Below, in pieces: positions 10,094 to 19,465 of a DNA stretch of 64,000 bases. The notes beneath the pieces are model-generated. The model ran no database searches, was not told the DNA's origin, and was given only the letters and a program-made list of their open reading frames with translations. A program made the translations under genes and the position numbers. Position 1 is the first letter of the stretch, and each line of letters begins with the position of its first letter. Source of the DNA: Ornithinimicrobium sp. (GTDB lineage Bacteria; Actinomycetota; Actinomycetes; Actinomycetales; Dermatophilaceae); assembly GCF_030537745.1 (NCBI RefSeq), contig NZ_JAUNVI010000005.1:1-64000 (forward strand), read 5' to 3'.

Positions 10094-10942
10094 ATGGTCA
10101 CCACGCGTCGGTTCTCCCAGGTCAACGTGTTCAGTGCGCACGCGCTGCGCGGCAACCCGCTCGCCGTCGTTCATGACGCAGACGGGCTGGATGAGGAGAC
10201 GTTGGCCGCGTTTGCTCGGTGGACCAACCTGTCGGAGACGACCTTTCTGCTCACGCCGAGCGACGACGCCGCGGACTACCGGGTGCGCATCTTCACCACT
10301 ACCGGTGAGCTGCCGTTCGCCGGCCACCCCACCCTCGGCAGCGCGCACGCCTGGCTGGAGGCCGGGGGCGAGCCTCGCCATACCGGTCACGTCGTGCAGG
10401 AGTGCGGAGCGGGACTGGTCACGGTGAGCACCGCTGATCGACTCGCTTTCGCAGCGCCGCCACTGACGCGCTCCGGACCGCTCGCCGCAGCCCAGGAGGC
10501 TGCCGTCCGCGACGCGCTGCGACTGGAGGCGAGCCAGGTCCGAGGGATGGCGTGGATCGACAACGGACCTGGCTGGATCGGCGTCGAGCTCGCCGGCGCG
10601 GACGAGGTGCTCGCGGTCGAGCCCGACCCGCTGCTGACCCGGCAGCTCCAGGTGGGGGTGATCGGCCGATGGCCCGACCCGTCCACGAAGGGCAAGGACG
10701 TCGAGGTCAGGGCGTTCTATGGGGACGGCACAGGTGTCGAGGAGGACCCCGTCACCGGCAGCCTCAATGCTGGTCTGGCCCAGTGGCTCATCACCTCGGG
10801 CCGATTGCCGCAGCGGTATGTCGCGGGTCAGGGCGCGCGGTTGCTTCGAGACGGGCGCGTCTACCTCGAGCAGCGTGACGGGCAGGTCTGGGTCGGCGGC
10901 GACACCTTCACGACCGTGAGCGGGCAGGTGAGGATCGGCTGA
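10094..10942 (+). CDS. PhzF family isomerase
   Basis: 282 residues of the diaminopimelate-epimerase-like PhzF fold. The N-terminus FSQVNVFSAHALRGNPLAVV and NLSETTFLL with the catalytic glutamate (E48) are present, as are FAGHPTLGSAHAWL and the C-terminal EDPVTGSLNAGLAQW. Most PhzF homologues outside phenazine clusters are of unknown physiological role, and no phenazine genes are here. The upstream 57 bases after thrB contain a short GC hairpin without a T-tract, so separate transcription is uncertain. Confidence 0.92.
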   Translation: MVTTRRFSQVNVFSAHALRGNPLAVVHDADGLDEETLAAFARWTNLSETTFLLTPSDDAADYRVRIFTTTGELPFAGHPTLGSAHAWLEAGGEPRHTGHVVQECGAGLVTVSTADRLAFAAPPLTRSGPLAAAQEAAVRDALRLEASQVRGMAWIDNGPGWIGVELAGADEVLAVEPDPLLTRQLQVGVIGRWPDPSTKGKDVEVRAFYGDGTGVEEDPVTGSLNAGLAQWLITSGRLPQRYVAGQGARLLRDGRVYLEQRDGQVWVGGDTFTTVSGQVRIG

Positions 10943-10978
10943 CGGATCGGGCCGGGTCGAAGGTTAGGCTGGTCGCTC

Positions 10979-11060
10979 GCGCTCGTGGTGGAACTGGTAG
11001 ACACGCAGGATTTAGGTTCCTGTGCCTTCGGGTGTGCGGGTTCGACTCCCGCCGAGCGCA
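10979..11060 (+). tRNA. tRNA-Leu (anticodon TAG)
   Basis: An 82-nt class II tRNA. The acceptor stem GCGCTCG pairs with CGAGCGC, there is a long variable arm, and the anticodon stem CAGGA/TCCTG encloses the loop TTTAGGT, giving anticodon UAG. The T-arm GCGGGTTCGACTCCCGC is perfect. The discriminator is A11060. The 3' CCA is not fully encoded (genomic CCG). Confidence 0.97.
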
Positions 11061-11103
11061 CCGTGTTGGTCACGCGAGCCTGCTCGCACTGGCGACCGTC
11101 CGG

Positions 11104-11574
11104 TCAGAGGTCGATGCCCAGGGCTTTGGCGAGGGAGGCGACGTGGCCGGTGGCCTTGACGTTGTAGCGGGCCAGCTCGATCTTGCCGCCCTCGTCTACG
11201 ACGAACGTCGAGCGGATCACGCCGACGACGGTCTTGCCATAGAGCTTCTTCTCGCCGTAGGCACCGTAGTCCTCGAGCATGGACTTGCTCTCGTCGGAGA
11301 GGAGCGGGAAGGAGAGTGCCTCCTGCTCGGCAAAGGTGGCGAGCTTGGCCGGTGCGTCCGGGGAGACTCCGACGACGGCATACCCGTGCTTGGCGAAGAT
11401 CGCCTCGTTGTCCCGAAAATCGCAGGCCTCCGTGGTGCATCCGGGGGTCATCGCAGCGGGGTAGACGTAGATGATGAGCTTGCGGCCAGCGAAGGAGGAC
11501 AGGCTCACTTCCGTGCCCTCGGCATCGTGCAGGGTCCAGGCCGGGGCGGTCTGACCGGTTTCGAGTCGGGACAT
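11104..11574 (-). CDS. bcp: Thioredoxin-dependent thiol peroxidase (BCP/PrxQ)
   Basis: A 156-residue peroxiredoxin reducing H2O2 and organic hydroperoxides. The active-site segment YPAAMTPGCTTEACDFRD supplies the peroxidatic cysteine C46 and the resolving cysteine C51, the spacing of the PrxQ/BCP class. The proline-threonine pair before C46 is conserved. The ATG at 11574 is preceded by GGAGG at a good distance; a TTG directly before it is less likely. Confidence 0.95.
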   Translation of the reverse strand: MSRLETGQTAPAWTLHDAEGTEVSLSSFAGRKLIIYVYPAAMTPGCTTEACDFRDNEAIFAKHGYAVVGVSPDAPAKLATFAEQEALSFPLLSDESKSMLEDYGAYGEKKLYGKTVVGVIRSTFVVDEGGKIELARYNVKATGHVASLAKALGIDL

Positions 11575-11659
11575 CAAGTGCCTCCAAGGTTCGGGATGGA
11601 AGGTTCTGCGTTATCGTCTCAGCAGGACCTGGACCCTCAACCCTAGGACGTCACCACCC

Positions 11660-11938
11660 ATGGCCAGCAAGCAGCCCGCCCGCGCTCCCAAGGAGATCGA
11701 GGCCGACCTCGCGGCTACTCGTAGTCGCCTCTCCCGCACCGTCGACGAGCTGGCCTACCGCGTCAGCCCCGACACGCTCAAGGCGAACGCCCTCGCCTCC
11801 ATCAAGGGCAAGGCCAACGACGCAGCCTTCGACGCGCAAGGTCAGCCTCGCTACGACCGGCTCGCCAAGGTCCTCGGTGGGGTTTCCGGCGCGGCGCTCG
11901 GTCTGGGCCTGCTCCGGCGCGTCTTTAACAAGGGCTGA
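11660..11938 (+). CDS. DUF3618 domain protein
   Basis: A 92-residue protein of the actinobacterial DUF3618 family, recognised from EIEADLAATRSRLSRTVDEL near the N-terminus and a small hydrophobic C-terminal segment (VLGGVSGAALGLGLL) that could anchor it in the membrane. The function is unknown; relatives are often found beside phage-shock-like or membrane-stress genes. corA starts ten bases after its stop, so the two may be co-transcribed. Confidence 0.85.
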   Translation: MASKQPARAPKEIEADLAATRSRLSRTVDELAYRVSPDTLKANALASIKGKANDAAFDAQGQPRYDRLAKVLGGVSGAALGLGLLRRVFNKG

Positions 11939-11948
11939 CCACCCCGTC

Positions 11949-12932
11949 GTGATCGTCGACCAGGCGGTCTACCGGGGCGGCGTCCGGCAGGAGTGCGCAG
12001 ACCTCAGTGCCGAGCTCTCCCGCCTCCGCGAGCCAGGTGCGTCGTCCCACGATTTCGTCTGGGTCGGGCTGAAGGACCCCACGGTCGACGAGTTCGACTT
12101 CGTGCGGGCCGAGCTCGACCTGCACCCGCTCGCCGTCGAGGACGTCGAGAAGGGCAATCAGCGCGTCAAACTGGAGGCCTACGACACCACGGTCTTTGCC
12201 GTCGTCAAGACGTTGCGGTATGTCGAGGAGACCTCCGACATCGAGACCGGCGAGGTGATGGCCATCATCGGCCCCCACTTCGTCGTCACCTTGCGCCGTG
12301 GTGACGTCGCGCCGCTGCACGGAGTGCGCGAGCATCTGGAGACGCACGAGCAACTGCTGCTGAGGGAAGGTCCGCTCTCTGTCCTGCACGGCCTGCTCGA
12401 CAAGGTGGTTGACACCTATCGCACCATCGACGACGAGGTGGCCGACGACCTGGCCAGGATCGAGCGGGACGTCTTCGGGGGAGGAAACCGGACCCACTCG
12501 AGCACCATCTACCGGCTGAAGCGCGAGGTCCTGGAGTTTCGCCGGGCCGCGCTCCCACTGCGAGCGCCGCTGGCCGGCCTGGTGGACACTTCCGGGAGCG
12601 TGCACTCCAAAGAGCTGCGGCTGCACTTCCGCGACGTGGCGGACCACCTGGCCGAGGTCATCGCCAACATCGAGTCGTATGACGCGCTCCTCAGCGACAT
12701 CCTGTCGGCCCATCTGTCCCAGATCGCGCTGCAGCAGAACTCCGACATGCGTCGGATCTCGGCCTGGGCGGCGATGATCACCGTCCCCACGTTGATCGCG
12801 GGCATCTACGGGATGAACTTCGATCACATGCCCGAACTGCACTGGCTGTTGAGCTATCCGCTCGCGCTGCTCTCGATGGTCGTCATCGTGACCATCCTGC
12901 ACCGCGCTTTCAAGCGGTCCGGCTGGCTCTGA
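11949..12932 (+). CDS. corA: CorA-family magnesium/cobalt transporter
   Basis: A 327-residue CorA-family channel with a long cytosolic N-terminal domain and two C-terminal transmembrane helices. The selectivity motif GMNF is present in AGIYGMNFDHMPEL, followed by the last helix and the basic tail RAFKRSGWL. The pentameric family imports Mg2+ (or Co2+/Zn2+). GTG 11949 gives the usual N-terminus; the frame is open further back inside the DUF3618 gene. Confidence 0.95.
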   Translation: MIVDQAVYRGGVRQECADLSAELSRLREPGASSHDFVWVGLKDPTVDEFDFVRAELDLHPLAVEDVEKGNQRVKLEAYDTTVFAVVKTLRYVEETSDIETGEVMAIIGPHFVVTLRRGDVAPLHGVREHLETHEQLLLREGPLSVLHGLLDKVVDTYRTIDDEVADDLARIERDVFGGGNRTHSSTIYRLKREVLEFRRAALPLRAPLAGLVDTSGSVHSKELRLHFRDVADHLAEVIANIESYDALLSDILSAHLSQIALQQNSDMRRISAWAAMITVPTLIAGIYGMNFDHMPELHWLLSYPLALLSMVVIVTILHRAFKRSGWL

Positions 12933-12954
12933 CGGGGGGTGCCGTCTCCGGCTC

Positions 12955-13484
12955 CTACTGGCCCGCGCCTGCGGTCGCCGGCTCGAAGGACGAAAGGACG
13001 GGGGTGCCGAACGGACCGGCGGTGGACCGCACCAGGACCAACCGCTCTCCGGCGGTGAGCGATGGGCCCACCCAGACAGGGTCTCCCTCGCGCAGGAGAT
13101 GGGACTGGCGGACCAGGGCAGTGACGGTGCGGCGTGCTCCACGCTTGCCCCTCAGCGTCACCGTAGGGCCCTCGCGCGCCATGATGGTGGCCTCCTCTAG
13201 CCGGTCCCACCCCGATGTGTCCGGCAGCCGATGGGCGCGGCGCCAGTCCATGGCGAGGAAGACCACCATCAGCACCAGGCCGAAGTAGGCCCCATAGCTC
13301 ACGGCACTGGACCAGGGGTCCTCGAAAAGCAACCTGCGGATCAGCATCATGATCAGGCCCGCGATCGACCACGCGACGATGGTGGCGACCCATTGGACCC
13401 GGGAGTATCTGCGGAGCATCGCCAGTGCCTGCTCCTGCGTCATCTCCCTGGGTGGCTTCGCGGTCGGTCGCGGGGCACCAGTCA

Positions 13485-13485
<1 letters not shown>
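12955..13485 (-). CDS. Membrane protein of unknown function in the tdh-kbl operon
   Basis: 176 residues, with two hydrophobic helices near residues 32-50 and 62-82 followed by a soluble C-terminal domain of roughly 90 residues rich in beta-forming segments (VTLRGKRGARRTVTALVRQ, GDPVWVGPSL, ERLVLVRS). I do not recognise the family. Its ATG overlaps the kbl stop by one base (TGATG), so it is the third gene of the threonine-degradation operon. Whether it is functionally linked to it is unknown. Confidence 0.75.
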
Positions 13486-14681
<1,196 letters not shown>

Positions 14682-14691
14682 GTCTCTCTCC

Positions 14692-15744
14692 TCAACTCCA
14701 GTCCATAATGACCTTGCCGACCTGGCCCGATCGGGCGGCAGCGAAGGCGTCGGCCCACTGCTCGGCAGGGTAGCGGTGTGTGATGACGGAGCGGATGCGG
14801 TCGCGCAGCAACTCCGAGCTCTGCAGCATCGCGGTCATCTTGTACCAGGTCTCATACATCTCCCGGCCGTAGATCCCCTTGATCGTCAACATGTGGGTGA
14901 TGACCTTGCCCCAGTCGATCGCGTACGGCTCGGCAGGGAGCCCCAGCATCGCGATCCGGCCACCGTGCGTGCAGTTGGCGATCAGCTCGTTGACGGCCGA
15001 CGGGTTGCCCGACATCTCCAGCGCAATGTCGAAGCCCTCGGTCATCCCCAATTGCTCCTGCGCCGAGGCGATCCTGTCGGTGGAGACGTCGACGACGACG
15101 TCGGCGCCCACCGCTCGGGCCAGCTCGAGGCGGGTGGGGGACACATCTGTCACGACGACATACCTCGCGCCGCTGTGGCGCACGATGGCCGCCGCCATGA
15201 TGCCGATCGGTCCGGCGCCGGTGATCAGGACGTCCTCGCCCTCCAGCGGGAAGGACAAGGCGGTGTGCACGGCGTTGCCGAGCGGGTCGAAAACGGCACC
15301 GAGATCGGGGTCGATCAGGTCTGGCTGCGCCCACACGTTGGAGAAGGGCACCACGACGTAGTCGGCGAAGCAGCCGTCGCGGTTGACGCCGAGGTTGGAG
15401 GTGTTGACGCACATGTGACGACGGCCGGCGCGGCAGTTGCGGCAGTGGCCGCACACCACGTGACCCTCGACGGAGACCCGCTGGCCGACCTGGAGGCCGT
15501 AGCGTCCACCGGTCGGCACGCCCTCGCCAAGCTCGACGACCTCTCCGTAGAACTCGTGCCCCACCACGAGCGGCGGTGTGAGCATCGAGGCCGCCCAGTC
15601 ATCCCAGCTCTCGATGTGCAGGTCGGTCCCGCACAGCCCGGCTCTCAGGACGCGGATCTTGACCTCGCCCCGGCCGGGTTGCGGCTCCGGGACCTCCATG
15701 AGCTCCAGGCCCGGCCCGGCGGTTGGCTTCACGAGCGCTCGCAT
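14692..15744 (-). CDS. tdh: L-threonine 3-dehydrogenase
   Basis: A 350-residue zinc alcohol-dehydrogenase-family enzyme oxidising threonine to 2-amino-3-ketobutyrate with NAD+. The catalytic-zinc cysteine is in [14 protein letters not shown] (C38). The structural-zinc cysteines are in [27 protein letters not shown] is present, and the Rossmann glycine motif is [13 protein letters not shown]. It leads the tdh-kbl operon, which runs opposite to the thrB-thrC biosynthesis genes upstream. Confidence 0.96.
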   Translation of the reverse strand: MRALVKPTAGPGLELMEVPEPQPGRGEVKIRVLRAGLCGTDLHIESWDDWAASMLTPPLVVGHEFYGEVVELGEGVPTGGRYGLQVGQRVSVEGHVVCGHCRNCRAGRRHMCVNTSNLGVNRDGCFADYVVVPFSNVWAQPDLIDPDLGAVFDPLGNAVHTALSFPLEGEDVLITGAGPIGIMAAAIVRHSGARYVVVTDVSPTRLELARAVGADVVVDVSTDRIASAQEQLGMTEGFDIALEMSGNPSAVNELIANCTHGGRIAMLGLPAEPYAIDWGKVITHMLTIKGIYGREMYETWYKMTAMLQSSELLRDRIRSVITHRYPAEQWADAFAAARSGQVGKVIMDWS

Positions 15745-15845
15745 AGGGTCCAGTCTTGCTCATCTGCAGGTAGGGAGTGTCCCCAGGTGGTGACGGCGGC
15801 AAGTTTTGGCCCCGCCCTCCAGCGGTGTTAATGTTGTCCGCTGTC

Positions 15846-15921
15846 GCGCCTATAGCTCAATTGGCAGAGCAGCTGGCTCTTAACCAGCGGGTTCGGGGTT
15901 CGAGTCCCTGTGGGCGCACCA
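15846..15921 (+). tRNA. tRNA-Lys (anticodon CTT)
   Basis: A 73-nt body plus encoded CCA. The acceptor GCGCCTA pairs with TGGGCGC, and the anticodon stem GCTGG/CCAGC holds the loop CTCTTAA, giving anticodon CUU. The discriminator is A15918, with CCA at 15919-15921. Confidence 0.97.
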
Positions 15922-15926
15922 TTGGC

Positions 15927-15958
15927 AAGGGGCAGGTCCGCGAGCGGGCCGGCCCCTT
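15927..15958 (+). terminator. Probable terminator after tRNA-Lys
   Basis: Inverted arms AAGGGGC (15927-15933) and GCCCCTT (15952-15958) enclose an internal GC-rich region that can pair further. It lies six bases after the tRNA. There is no long T-tract, as is usual in actinobacteria. Confidence 0.5.
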
Positions 15959-16010
15959 CGTCGTCCCCGTGAGTCTGCATATCCGGGCCAGGGATGCTTG
16001 ACTGTCAGGC

Positions 16011-17105
16011 GTGACTGACCAGCGACAGAAGGCTCACGAGACCACCAAGCGATCCCGAGACCGGGCCGACTTCCGCGAGGCCGAGCAGCACGCGGCCGAC
16101 TCGCCCACCGACCTGTCGCGGCGGGACTGGAAGGCAGTAGCGAAGCGGGCCTTCGCCGAGTTTGGGGACGATCGAGGCACCGACCTGGCGGCAGCACTCA
16201 CCTACTACGCGATGATGTCGATCGCGCCGATGCTGCTGGCGCTCACCTCGCTCCTGGGCGTCGTCGGCCAGGGCGGCGCGACGACCGCGGCGATCGAGAG
16301 CCTCGGCGGAGAGCTAGGGCTCAAGCCGGAGACGCTCGCCACCGCCACCGGGTATGTCGACTCCATGCAGGATGCGGGCGGCGGCGGCGTGCTGCTGGTC
16401 GTCGGTGTGCTGGCCTCGTTGTGGTCGGCCTCCAACTACGTCAACGCCTTCAGCCGGATGATGAACGCGGTCTATGAGGTGCAGGAGGGGCGGCCAGTGT
16501 GGAAGTTGCGGCCCTGGCTCCTGCTGCTCACCTTGGTGATCACTCTGACGCTCGTCGCGATCGTGCTGTCCGTGACGCTCTCGGGGGGCCTGTCCGAGGC
16601 GATCTTCGGCTATCTGGGGTTGTCTGAGCAGGCCACGTTCTTGTGGAACATCTTCAAGTGGCCGGTCATCGTCGTCGTCGTCGTGGGGGTGATCGACCTG
16701 CTCTACTGGGGGACTCCCAATGTGCGCCAGCCGAAGTTCCGTTGGATCAGCCCCGGCGCAATCCTGGCGCTGGCCATCGCGGTCACTGCCGCAGCCGGCT
16801 TCGGCTTCTACGCCGCCAACTTTGGTAAATACAACGCCACCTACGGCGCGCTGGGTGGTGTCATCGTGCTGCTCCTGATGATCTGGCTCATCAACATCGC
16901 CCTGGTGCTCGGCGCCGAGCTCGACGCGGAGCTGGAGCGGGCTCGCGAGCTGTCGGCGGGCATCGCGGCCGAGGAGTCGATCCAGCTCCCGCCCCGTGAC
17001 GCCAGGGGCACCGCCAAGAAGGCAGCCAAGAGCGCGGCAATGGTCCAGGAGGCGCGTGAGCTGAGGATGGTCGCGGCGGCAGCGCGCCAGGACCAGAGCG
17101 ACTGA
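16011..17105 (+). CDS. YihY/virulence factor BrkB family membrane protein
   Basis: 364 residues. A hydrophilic N-terminus of about 50 residues leads into six predicted membrane helices, starting near DLAAALTYYAMMSIAPMLLALTSLLGVVG, the family's hallmark LTYYAMMSIAP region. The C-terminus is charged and probably cytosolic (ELDAELERARELSAG onward). This family was once annotated as ribonuclease BN; its true role is unsettled. GTG 16011 starts the frame 90 bases after tRNA-Lys. Confidence 0.9.
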   Translation: MTDQRQKAHETTKRSRDRADFREAEQHAADSPTDLSRRDWKAVAKRAFAEFGDDRGTDLAAALTYYAMMSIAPMLLALTSLLGVVGQGGATTAAIESLGGELGLKPETLATATGYVDSMQDAGGGGVLLVVGVLASLWSASNYVNAFSRMMNAVYEVQEGRPVWKLRPWLLLLTLVITLTLVAIVLSVTLSGGLSEAIFGYLGLSEQATFLWNIFKWPVIVVVVVGVIDLLYWGTPNVRQPKFRWISPGAILALAIAVTAAAGFGFYAANFGKYNATYGALGGVIVLLLMIWLINIALVLGAELDAELERARELSAGIAAEESIQLPPRDARGTAKKAAKSAAMVQEARELRMVAAAARQDQSD

Positions 17106-17167
17106 GCCGGCAGAGCGCGCACGGTGCGGGTTTGAGCCCGTCGGGTCAGCCTGTAGGATAATCGCCG

Positions 17168-17198
17168 TTGCCCAACCGAGCCTGGCTCGGCCGGGCAA
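17168..17198 (+). terminator. Hairpin between the BrkB-family gene and tRNA-His
   Basis: TTGCCC and GGGCAA form outer arms, with inner arms CCGAG/CTCGG and a two-base internal loop between them. It sits 62 bases after the BrkB-family stop and just before tRNA-His, so it may end that transcript. No T-run follows. Confidence 0.5.
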
Positions 17199-17202
17199 TC
17201 AT

Positions 17203-17276
17203 GGTGGGTGTAGCTCAGTAGGTAGAGCACCTGGTTGTGGTCCAGGTGGTCGCGGGTTCAAGTCCCGTCACTCACC
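17203..17276 (+). tRNA. tRNA-His (anticodon GTG)
   Basis: The acceptor GTGGGTG pairs with CACTCAC with one G-T wobble. The extra 5' G of histidine tRNAs is encoded at 17203, opposite discriminator C17276. The anticodon stem CCTGG/CCAGG holds the loop TTGTGGT, giving GUG. The accessory segment of the window begins just after this gene, which fits a tRNA integration site, although I found no second copy of its 3' end. Confidence 0.97.
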
Positions 17277-17316
17277 CGTTGAGGGCTGACGTGACCCCAC
17301 GTCACTGCAGGTAGGG

Positions 17317-17356
17317 CCCCGGATTCCGCCTAACGGTGCGGAATCCGGGGTTTCTT
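17317..17356 (+). terminator. Strong intrinsic terminator after tRNA-His
   Basis: A perfect 13-bp inverted repeat: the arms CCCCGGATTCCGC (17317-17329) and its complement (17338-17350) enclose an 8-base loop, followed by TTTCTT. This is the only terminator I see in the window with both a long perfect stem and a T-rich tail. It marks the boundary with the accessory segment. Confidence 0.85.
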
Positions 17357-17633
17357 ATGTCGAGCACTTGTGTGCACGTGCTGACTTGGGTCAGCACCCG
17401 AACTGACGCACAGCTGATACGCCGCGGCAGTCCGGTCTAGGCCCGCACCACGGACGCGGACCTTCCGCGTCGGGACAGGCAGTGCCGTCGCTCAACTGCG
17501 CAAACCCGCCCGAGGATGCGCCTACCATCGAGCAGTGGTCTACGGCCGTTAGGGCAGCTCAGGGCTTGCATAGGGACTTGCCGCTGACCTTCTGCGTTTC
17601 GTTTTGGCTGTCGCGGCGTCGGTGTGGGCGACG
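17357..17633. other. Gene-free stretch at the left edge of the accessory segment
   Basis: About 280 bases with no credible coding frame on either strand, no tRNA fragment and no recognisable repeat. Base composition is visibly less GC-rich than the flanking core genes (runs such as cttctgcgtttcgttttggct). Confidence 0.5.
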
Positions 17634-18008
17634 TCAGTTGGGCGGGGGGATGGTCATGGCCTGCCAGGCGCGGGAAAGGTCGGTGAGGGTCAGGGGTGTT
17701 CTGTTGCCGGCCTCGAGGTCGCTGGCGTGGTTCAACTCACGCCAGAAGTCCAGGTGCTGATCGCAATGGAGGACGGCGGTTACTCGTCCTCGGATGGGCT
17801 CATGGGCATGGGTGGCGCTGACCTGCAGGTAGCGGCAGCCGGAGTCGGTTGCTCGCCAGGCCATCAAGGCCGGGTCGGTCAGTGTGGTGGCCCACGCCAA
17901 CAACTCCGAGGGGTTGTCAACGATCGCGGTCACATCACCTACGACGTCGAGCTCGCGACTGATCCGCAACAGGATCCCTAGTTCGCGGGCTGCTCGGGTT
18001 GGATACAT
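17634..18008 (-). CDS. Small protein of unknown function
   Basis: 124 residues, no membrane segment, no domain I recognise. It starts MYPTRAARELGILLRISREL and contains a central ATHAHEPIRGRVTAVLHCDQ segment. The ATG at 18008 has an AGGAGGGG ribosome-binding site at good spacing, which argues that it is a real gene. It lies in the accessory segment downstream of tRNA-His and upstream of no obvious partner. I see no basis for a function. Confidence 0.6.
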   Translation of the reverse strand: MYPTRAARELGILLRISRELDVVGDVTAIVDNPSELLAWATTLTDPALMAWRATDSGCRYLQVSATHAHEPIRGRVTAVLHCDQHLDFWRELNHASDLEAGNRTPLTLTDLSRAWQAMTIPPPN

Positions 18009-18157
18009 CGCAACACCCCTCCTGATCAGGACTTCGTCGAGCCGGCTGAGCAGGCACGGGCTACCCGTTTCGGCGACGCTGTGTCGACGCGCACCGATAT
18101 CGAGCTGAGACCTTCACTTGCCTGACTGCCCCTGCTTGCCGTTTGCTTGATGGATGG

Positions 18158-18200
18158 GTGGGGCTCGGCGGATCACGGCGTGCTGCCCGCCGAGCCCCAC
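18158..18200 (-). terminator. Terminator of the hsp20 gene
   Basis: A perfect 14-bp inverted repeat. The arms GTGGGGCTCGGCGG (18158-18171) and CCGCCGAGCCCCAC (18187-18200) enclose a 15-base loop. It lies 19 bases after the Hsp20 stop codon. No T-tract. Confidence 0.75.
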
Positions 18201-18218
18201 CGCGTCTGGGCCGTCGGC

Positions 18219-18647
18219 TCAGGCGTTGAGGGCCGCGCGGTCGGCCTGGGATCCGGAGCTGATCTGGATCTTGCGGGGCTTGGCCTGTTCGGCGACCGGC
18301 ACCCTAAGTCGGAGCACCCCGCCTTCGTAGCCGGCCTCGATCTTGCCCAGGTCAAGGTTGTCGCCCAGGACCAGCTGGCGGCTGAACATTCCGCGCGGGC
18401 GTTCGGAGGCCAGCATCTCCCAGTCGCCGTTGCGGGCCACTCGCTCGGCACGCACGGTCAGCACATTCCGTTCGACGTCGAGGTCGATGCTCTGCGCGGC
18501 GACGCCCGGCAGGTCGAACTCGATGACGAACTCGTCGCCCTCACGCCAGGCGTCCATTGGCATCACCGCGGGACGGTTGGTGGTGCCGAGGACCTGCTGG
18601 GCGAGGCGGTCCAGATCACGAAACGGGTCAGCGGTGCGGATCAACAT
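18219..18647 (-). CDS. Hsp20/alpha-crystallin family small heat shock protein
   Basis: A 142-residue ATP-independent holdase chaperone. The alpha-crystallin domain spans roughly residues 35-130, with [37 protein letters not shown] strands and the GVLRLRVPV signature near the end (here [22 protein letters not shown]). The start ATG at 18647 follows GAGGAAGGAAG; the frame is open further upstream, but that would run through the promoter. It is divergent from an HspR-like MerR gene, its likely repressor. Confidence 0.92.
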   Translation of the reverse strand: MLIRTADPFRDLDRLAQQVLGTTNRPAVMPMDAWREGDEFVIEFDLPGVAAQSIDLDVERNVLTVRAERVARNGDWEMLASERPRGMFSRQLVLGDNLDLGKIEAGYEGGVLRLRVPVAEQAKPRKIQISSGSQADRAALNA

Positions 18648-18685
18648 TATGGGTTCTTCCTTCCTCTGCGATGCGGGGTACCATG

Positions 18686-18707
18686 AACAGCATCTGATGT
18701 TGCTGTT
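18686..18707. promoter_or_regulatory. Inverted repeat in the hsp20 leader, candidate operator or hairpin
   Basis: Seven-base arms AACAGCA (18686-18692) and TGCTGTT (18701-18707) with an 8-base spacer, located just downstream of the predicted hsp20 -10 box. It does not match the classical HspR HAIR element (CTTGAGT-N7-ACTCAAG). It could be a binding site for the divergent MerR protein or a leader-RNA hairpin. Confidence 0.45.
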
Positions 18708-18715
18708 ACAGGTTT

Positions 18716-18744
18716 TATATAACACATGCTGCAAGCAGGATCAA
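18716..18744 (-). promoter_or_regulatory. hsp20 promoter (-35 TTGATC, -10 TATATA)
   Basis: Read on the minus strand, TTGATC (18744-18739) and TATATA (18721-18716) are separated by exactly 17 bases. This AT-rich sequence is conspicuous in such a GC-rich window. Transcription would start near 18709, at the edge of the inverted repeat. Confidence 0.6.
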
Positions 18745-18796
18745 GACCCGGCCGCGAAAATCTTCACCACGAATCGCCAGCGAGGAGAACGAAGGC

Positions 18797-19117
18797 GTGA
18801 CTGATCCGTCCCGCGGGGTCTTCGCCATCTCAGTGGCCGCGCAGATGGCCTCGATGCAGGTCCAGAACCTGCGCGTCTACGAGCGACGGGGCCTCATCGA
18901 ACCTGACCGAACCCCCGGCGGCACTCGCCTGTACAGCCACCAAGACGTGGAACGGCTGCAACGCATCGGAGAACTCCTGGACCAGGGACTCAACCTGGCG
19001 GGCATTGCCAAGGTGCTCACCCTGGAAACGGAGGTGAGGCGCCTGACCCGGGCACGATCAGCAGCCCGAGATGCGCCTGTGCCGCCCCGGAAGACACCGA
19101 GACCGCGGGGGATGTAA
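18797..19117 (+). CDS. HspR-like MerR family regulator
   Basis: 106 residues. A winged-helix MerR DNA-binding domain fills residues 10-75: FAISVAAQMASMQVQNLRVYERRGLIEPDRTPGGTRLYS is the HspR-type recognition region, followed by DVERLQRIGELLDQGLNLAGI. The C-terminus is short and basic with no metal- or drug-binding domain, as in heat-shock repressors. GTG 18797 follows CGAGGAGA. It is divergent from hsp20, which it probably represses. The tail overlaps the start of the multicopper-oxidase remnant region. Confidence 0.85.
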   Translation: MTDPSRGVFAISVAAQMASMQVQNLRVYERRGLIEPDRTPGGTRLYSHQDVERLQRIGELLDQGLNLAGIAKVLTLETEVRRLTRARSAARDAPVPPRKTPRPRGM

Positions 19118-19136
19118 CCCAGAAATATTGCAGTCT

Positions 19137-19244
19137 GCGACCGTGCGCATCCGGTTCGCCGACTTCGGCGGACGCTCCGTGTACCACTGCCACATACTGG
19201 ACCACGGGGCTCGCGGCATGATGGGCACGATCCTGGTCGATTGA
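19137..19244 (+). pseudogene. C-terminal remnant of a multicopper oxidase
   Basis: In one frame these bases encode RFADFGGRSVYHCHILDHG followed by ARGMMGTILVD and a stop. This is the last copper-binding segment of multicopper oxidases: the HCHxxxH motif plus the downstream methionine supply type 1, 2 and 3 copper ligands. Nothing upstream in this or other frames resembles the rest of the roughly 450-residue enzyme, so only about 35 residues survive, directly after the MerR gene. Confidence 0.7.
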
Positions 19245-19375
19245 CCCGCCGCAGACAAGATGACGTCATCGCCGTCGTCGCGTGCCGGATCCTCGACGGG
19301 CGCTACGCCCGCGGCGAGATCGACGAGCAGGACTACCTGGAGCGTCCTCCACGCCTCGGCGAGCCGGACCTCTGA
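19241..19375 (+). CDS. SHOCT-like mini-ORF
   Basis: 44 residues from TTG 19241, whose bases overlap the stop of the multicopper-oxidase remnant. The stretch RILDGRYARGEIDEQDYLER is a SHOCT domain, a short helical motif usually found at protein C-termini. It could be a coupled small protein that once followed the oxidase, or the tail of another lost gene. Expression today is doubtful, because its presumed coupling partner is truncated. Confidence 0.45.
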   Translation: MTRRRQDDVIAVVACRILDGRYARGEIDEQDYLERPPRLGEPDL

Positions 19376-19465
19376 GAGAAGCCTGCCCCCGGTCCTCGTC
19401 CTACCCTGTCCGATATGCAGTGAGCCGACGATGTCACCCACAACGAACTGCACGGCCAACAGCGC

